Positions 60,329 to 64,000 of a DNA stretch of 64,000 bases are shown here, piece after piece (position 1 is the stretch's first letter; each line of letters opens with the position of its first letter). Position numbers and translations under genes: made by a program. The stretch lies in assembly GCF_001263415.1 (NCBI RefSeq), contig NZ_LGTE01000003.1:146589-210588 (forward strand). The letters run 5' to 3'. Under the pieces are notes generated by a model that was not told where the DNA came from, did no database searches, and saw only the letters and a list, made by a program, of their open reading frames with translations. This stretch comes from Thermincola ferriacetica. GTDB taxonomy: Bacteria > Bacillota > Thermincolia > Thermincolales > Thermincolaceae.

Positions 60329-63300
60329 TTACTTTTTCCCTTTTTTACCCACCACAATGTATTTGACCGTCATTTTATACGGCAGGACAGAAGCATTGCC
60401 TAAATAATCATAAACCTTTAAAAAGTAAATTCCGGATTTTTTAATCGGCAGGGTGAACAGCTCTTCTTCCCCCACCAGAGCCTGGTCTACCCGGGTAATC
60501 AAACGACCGGCGGAATCATATAGCTCAATAACCCCGTCAATATCGTTGGGGGGCTCCAACTTTAGGGTCAGTTGGGAAGAAGCAGGTATAAATATTTTAA
60601 ACCAGTCCACGTCTTCTGTTCCCATGAATGTAGGGCTGAATACGGCATTGTTGCCCAAAGGTTTGGCCGTTTGCATTGTATTGTTGTTTTCCCAATAATC
60701 AGGCACAGCTTTAAAACTCCGGACCAGTAACGTATATGTCCCTTTGGGGACCTTGCCGGGGAACTCAGCCCAGCCATTTACAGCCAAATAATACCGTCCC
60801 GGCTTGGAAGCCATGAAAACCCCGGCATCGACACTCCCGCCGCCGCCGGAATTGATTTGAACAACATAATCCAGGTCAGGGTAATCATACTTACCTTCAT
60901 TTGCTTTGTCGTTCCCGATATCTTCCCTTTTCCTGCCCTCCGGCTCCCGGAAAACTGCTACCATAGTATCCAGCCCCTGAGGCGGAATTATCTTTATCAG
61001 TACCGGTCCTTTTTCATAGATATCCAGGACATAATAATCTATATCATTCATCGGATAAAGGGTGCCTGTTTTCGTCTCTCCCAAGCCGATAGGAACAGAT
61101 TTCTCGTATGTATCATTTATCTCGGCATCCACAAAGTTAAAGCTGTCAAAAGTCAGGGTAAATTTGTAGTCACCTGTTATATCCCCCAGATAATTAGCTA
61201 TACTGATGTAGTATTTCCCTGGAGCAACTTTAAACCGCTGAGATTCGGCCGGGTCGGGCGGGACCGACACAAAAGGATCCGGCGACCCGTAATTTAGAAA
61301 GCTCACGGGTTCCATTTTTTCGTCATAAATTGTTATATCCGGGATAAGGGTTGTTACCGCCTGCCAGTCAAAGATAACAATCCCCGTCTTACTTACCTCA
61401 AATTGGTACCAATCCCGGTCTTCCGCACCGGAAAAATTGGCTTCAACTTGGCTGCCCAGTTCTATCGGGCGGGCATCTTTCTCTGATTCGTTCGGTTCAT
61501 ACCGGTCCTTAGGAGGATTGTACTCCGTTACCTGTAAAGTATATGGGCTATTCACCGCACCATTGGTTTTATCATATACCCTGAGATAGTAATATCCGGC
61601 CCCTTCTATATACGGTTTAAAAGTTCCTGTTTCATTTTTACCCTGTCCACCGGTATCAATTATCTGGTCGGCATGTTGGCCATTATCCCATAAATCTCCT
61701 TCCGTTCCCTTGTCTCCGGCGAATCCATCAGCCGGCGGCTCACCTATAACCTCGACAGCAAGATCAAGACCGGCCGGGACTTCCGTATCAATTTTGTAGA
61801 TATTCCCTGGCATTACATATACCTTATACCAGTCTTCGTCGCCACAAGGATTTATGGCTGCCGATACTTTGCGGCCCAATTCCACTTTTTTGGCATCCTC
61901 CAAAGTATCATTTCTCTCCCACATATCAGGAACCAATTCATTTTTCTCCAATATCTGAGCCGTCAAAGTGTATAACTCCTGAGACCAACGGTTATGGTTG
62001 CCAAAGACCCTGAAGAAATAATCACCGGCAGGCAAATCGCCAATGATACCGTATACTGCTTCGCCGACTTTCACATTAGAATCGGGTTTAGGAAAAAGCC
62101 CCCAGGCATCAAAGCGTGTATCGGCATCTCCCGCTTCTTCCATAGAGTTAAAAGCGTTCAGCATTTCTCCCTGTTCACTATAAATTTCTATGGCAGGAGT
62201 AACTTTACCGGCCGGCAGTAATTCAAACTGCAGGCTTGCTCTGTCTGGCACAGAAATCCGGTACCAGTCCTCATCAGCCCCATAATCAAGTTTTTGGGTC
62301 ACTGGCCGGCCACTTTTTATATATTGGGCATCTTCCTGCCGATTGTTGGCCACGTCTATTTTATCAAAAGAAGTAGTCAGCGCTTTAAATATATCTATCC
62401 TTCCGTGACCATACTGAGGGTCCCAACCGGGTTCTCCCAGGTCCTTTGCGGAAGATTCTATGATTTGCCTGACCTCATCAGGCGTCAACCAAGGTTTGGC
62501 GCTTATCAGCAAAGCCGCCAGGCCTGCAACCTGCGGCGCTGCCATGGAAGTTCCGCTTAACTCGCCATAGGTAGACCCTTTATGTGGGTCCCAATATGTA
62601 CTGAAGATCTTTTCGCCGGGCGCACATACATCAATTTCCGGTCCATAACTTGAAAAATCAGCCAATTTATCGTTTTTATCAGTAGCGGAAACAGCAATTA
62701 CCTGTGAAAGAGCTGCCGGATAACTGATATACTGATTCGCCCAGTTTCCAGCGGCTGCCACCATAATGACTCCCTTTTTTCGGGCATACTCTATAGCCTC
62801 ATTCAACATGGTTGAATTGGCCATGGTGCCAAAGCTCATGTTAATAACATTGGCCCCATGGTCAGCAGCCCAGATTATTCCGTCGGCAACACTGATATCA
62901 CTGCCGCCCCAATAATCAAAAACCTTGACTGGCATTATTTTGCAGTTACCGGCCACTCCGGCAATGCCAATCTCGTTATTCGATACGGCAGCGGCTATTC
63001 CGGCCACATGGGTTCCGTGTCCGTCATCATCACGGTTACTCTTTAATGGATTTACAGTGTTCGTCCCCGGAACAAGCTTGTTGCGCAAGTCCGGGTGGTT
63101 CACGTCCACACCGGTATCTAAAACCGCAATAATTACGCTTTTTCGACCCTGGGTAATATTCCAGCCCTGTTCAGCATTGATTTTCTTTAATGCCCACTGC
63201 CTGAAATACATGGGGTCCCTGGGCAAAGCAAAGGGTTTGTAAATATAGTTTGGCTGGACATTCTGCACCAGAGGGCTGGTTTTTAGTTTTTTAACCAGCA

Positions 63301-63595
63301 TGGGAATATCCTGCCCTCCGGTTGTACCGGCCAGTATATAATTGAGCCTGGTATCCTTTTTTAATACGGTAAGCCTATTTTTTTTAAGGAATTCCCGCTG
63401 TTCCCGGTTATTACCCCTGAGTTTCAGAATAACTTGATCCTTTAAAAACATAGTATCCATTTTAACAGGTAGCCTGGCTGAATTGCTTGTCGTAGTTCCT
63501 GTTGCGCTTCCCGCCGGGGATATCCCAGGAAAAAGCACTGATATAACCATTGTCAGCAGCAAAATAATACTAAATATTTTCTTGGCTTTGAACAC
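60329..63595 (-). CDS. Secreted subtilisin-like serine protease with five PPC-type domains
   Basis: 1088 residues. Signal peptide (1-31), I9-type propeptide (about 45-120, ending NVQPNYIYK), and S8 catalytic domain with Asp160 (VLDTGVD), His193 (GHGTHVAG), Asn284 (AAGNW) and Ser350 (SGTSMAAP). After about residue 410 come five beta-sandwich PPC-like repeats marked by E/D-x-N-D/E ... D-x-DWY/F: near 430, 560, 690, 830 and 990. The basic C-terminus is KKGKK. Probably released or wall-associated, with PPC domains binding substrate. Confidence 0.92.
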   Translation of the reverse strand: MFKAKKIFSIILLLTMVISVLFPGISPAGSATGTTTSNSARLPVKMDTMFLKDQVILKLRGNNREQREFLKKNRLTVLKKDTRLNYILAGTTGGQDIPMLVKKLKTSPLVQNVQPNYIYKPFALPRDPMYFRQWALKKINAEQGWNITQGRKSVIIAVLDTGVDVNHPDLRNKLVPGTNTVNPLKSNRDDDGHGTHVAGIAAAVSNNEIGIAGVAGNCKIMPVKVFDYWGGSDISVADGIIWAADHGANVINMSFGTMANSTMLNEAIEYARKKGVIMVAAAGNWANQYISYPAALSQVIAVSATDKNDKLADFSSYGPEIDVCAPGEKIFSTYWDPHKGSTYGELSGTSMAAPQVAGLAALLISAKPWLTPDEVRQIIESSAKDLGEPGWDPQYGHGRIDIFKALTTSFDKIDVANNRQEDAQYIKSGRPVTQKLDYGADEDWYRISVPDRASLQFELLPAGKVTPAIEIYSEQGEMLNAFNSMEEAGDADTRFDAWGLFPKPDSNVKVGEAVYGIIGDLPAGDYFFRVFGNHNRWSQELYTLTAQILEKNELVPDMWERNDTLEDAKKVELGRKVSAAINPCGDEDWYKVYVMPGNIYKIDTEVPAGLDLAVEVIGEPPADGFAGDKGTEGDLWDNGQHADQIIDTGGQGKNETGTFKPYIEGAGYYYLRVYDKTNGAVNSPYTLQVTEYNPPKDRYEPNESEKDARPIELGSQVEANFSGAEDRDWYQFEVSKTGIVIFDWQAVTTLIPDITIYDEKMEPVSFLNYGSPDPFVSVPPDPAESQRFKVAPGKYYISIANYLGDITGDYKFTLTFDSFNFVDAEINDTYEKSVPIGLGETKTGTLYPMNDIDYYVLDIYEKGPVLIKIIPPQGLDTMVAVFREPEGRKREDIGNDKANEGKYDYPDLDYVVQINSGGGGSVDAGVFMASKPGRYYLAVNGWAEFPGKVPKGTYTLLVRSFKAVPDYWENNNTMQTAKPLGNNAVFSPTFMGTEDVDWFKIFIPASSQLTLKLEPPNDIDGVIELYDSAGRLITRVDQALVGEEELFTLPIKKSGIYFLKVYDYLGNASVLPYKMTVKYIVVGKKGKK

Positions 63596-63966
63596 GTCCG
63601 CTCCCCCTTAATATTTATGTACATGCTATATAAGTATTAACCGTTTTCCAGCTTTATCCTGCAAAATAAGGGGAAGTCTAAAAAATATTTTCTTAACCGT
63701 TACTCCGGGAATGCAGGTTGCTGCTGCACCGGTGAAGCAGCATGTTGGCAGGATGAAGGAAGGGTGGGATGACCCGGCTACCCCGGAGCTTGGTGCTGGA
63801 GAATGGAGGCAGGGTAGGAGGGTGTCTCCGCTACCGGGGAGCTTGGTGCTGCAAACCCTTGCGGGCAGGCAGCGTTCCCGAACTCGATGGCTCATGTTGC
63901 ATTTCTAATAAGCCGGGCCGCCTCCCGTCCGGTCACTCAGCATATGTTGCGTGCCGCAGATAGGAA
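63596..63966. other. Gene-free stretch upstream of the protease
   Basis: No supported gene. A 21-nt direct repeat with one mismatch, CTACC(C/G)CGGAGCTTGGTGCTG, occurs at 63778-63798 and 63831-63851 (53 bp apart). The base composition is more GC-rich than the adjacent gene. Confidence 0.5.
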
Positions 63967-64000
63967 AAGGGGAGGTTAAATGATTCCTCCGCTCCGTGAC
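63967..64000. repeat. Dispersed palindromic element, copy 2, cut by window edge
   Basis: The first 26 nt (AAGGGGAGGTTAAATGATTC then CTCCGC) are identical to 2910-2935 in copy 1; the sequence then diverges. Confidence 0.7.

Overview
This window comes from a spore-forming, strictly or mostly anaerobic member of the Firmicutes, most likely a Peptococcaceae-like Clostridium relative (Desulfotomaculum/Thermincola neighbourhood). Reasons: Gram-positive housekeeping order dgt-like / yaiI-like / dnaG / rpoD / trmK / nif3-like, an A-type RNase P RNA, gerPA/gerPF-like spore genes, a Spo0E-like protein, a tungsten/molybdopterin aldehyde:ferredoxin oxidoreductase, and a Gram-positive PhoP-type response regulator. 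The genus assignment is an inference; no 16S gene is present. Almost all genes lie on the minus strand.

Layout. 1-2765: start of an APS kinase gene and an SsuABC/TauABC-type importer. 2903-3138: a palindromic dispersed repeat whose left end recurs at the right edge of the window. 3201-16000: a sugar-acid catabolic block (KDG kinase, KDPG aldolase, HpcH/HpaI aldolase, enolase-superfamily enzyme, creatininase-like hydrolase, RidA, a full sugar-type ABC importer, a Spo0E-like protein, AOR, an IclR regulator and a MoaD-like carrier). 16061-19883: methionine uptake (metNIQ) and a Cys/Met-metabolism PLP enzyme. 19914-30251: JAMM protease, lgt and a cytochrome c maturation System I operon with a CxxxY-type CcmE and several accessory membrane proteins. 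30252-33980: a copper/redox-looking cluster (cupredoxin, Met-rich secreted protein, SHOCT protein, CsoR) whose promoters share a 17-bp palindrome with the ccm operon. 34004-37240: a decayed defence/toxin-antitoxin zone (MNT/HEPN with a frameshift, DUF6922/AbiEii-like remnants, a Cas1-like N-terminus, WYL-like regulator debris). 37300-48573: rnpB, an RNase H-like/cupin fusion, housekeeping genes, four tRNA genes and a striking tandem array of hairpins (41364-41803). 48570-54129: ECF CbiQ/CbiO and a pstSCA-phoP phosphate cluster with phased PhoP boxes but no pstB, phoU or phoR. 54152-63595: CBS, glycosyltransferase, Hsp20, PpaX, an EAL-CBS-GGDDF protein and a large secreted subtilase.

Most original signals: (i) a tandem array of about nine 39-42 nt units at 41364-41803, several of which fold into hairpins that need G-U pairs and so are good only as plus-strand RNA; (ii) five copies of TACTAC-N5-GTAGTA placed just downstream of sigma-A promoters of the ccm operon, the cupredoxin gene and the Met-rich protein gene; (iii) heptamer-repeat hairpins that build the P12 arm of rnpB and recur between two tRNA genes. 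None was tested computationally; all coordinates and matches were read by eye.
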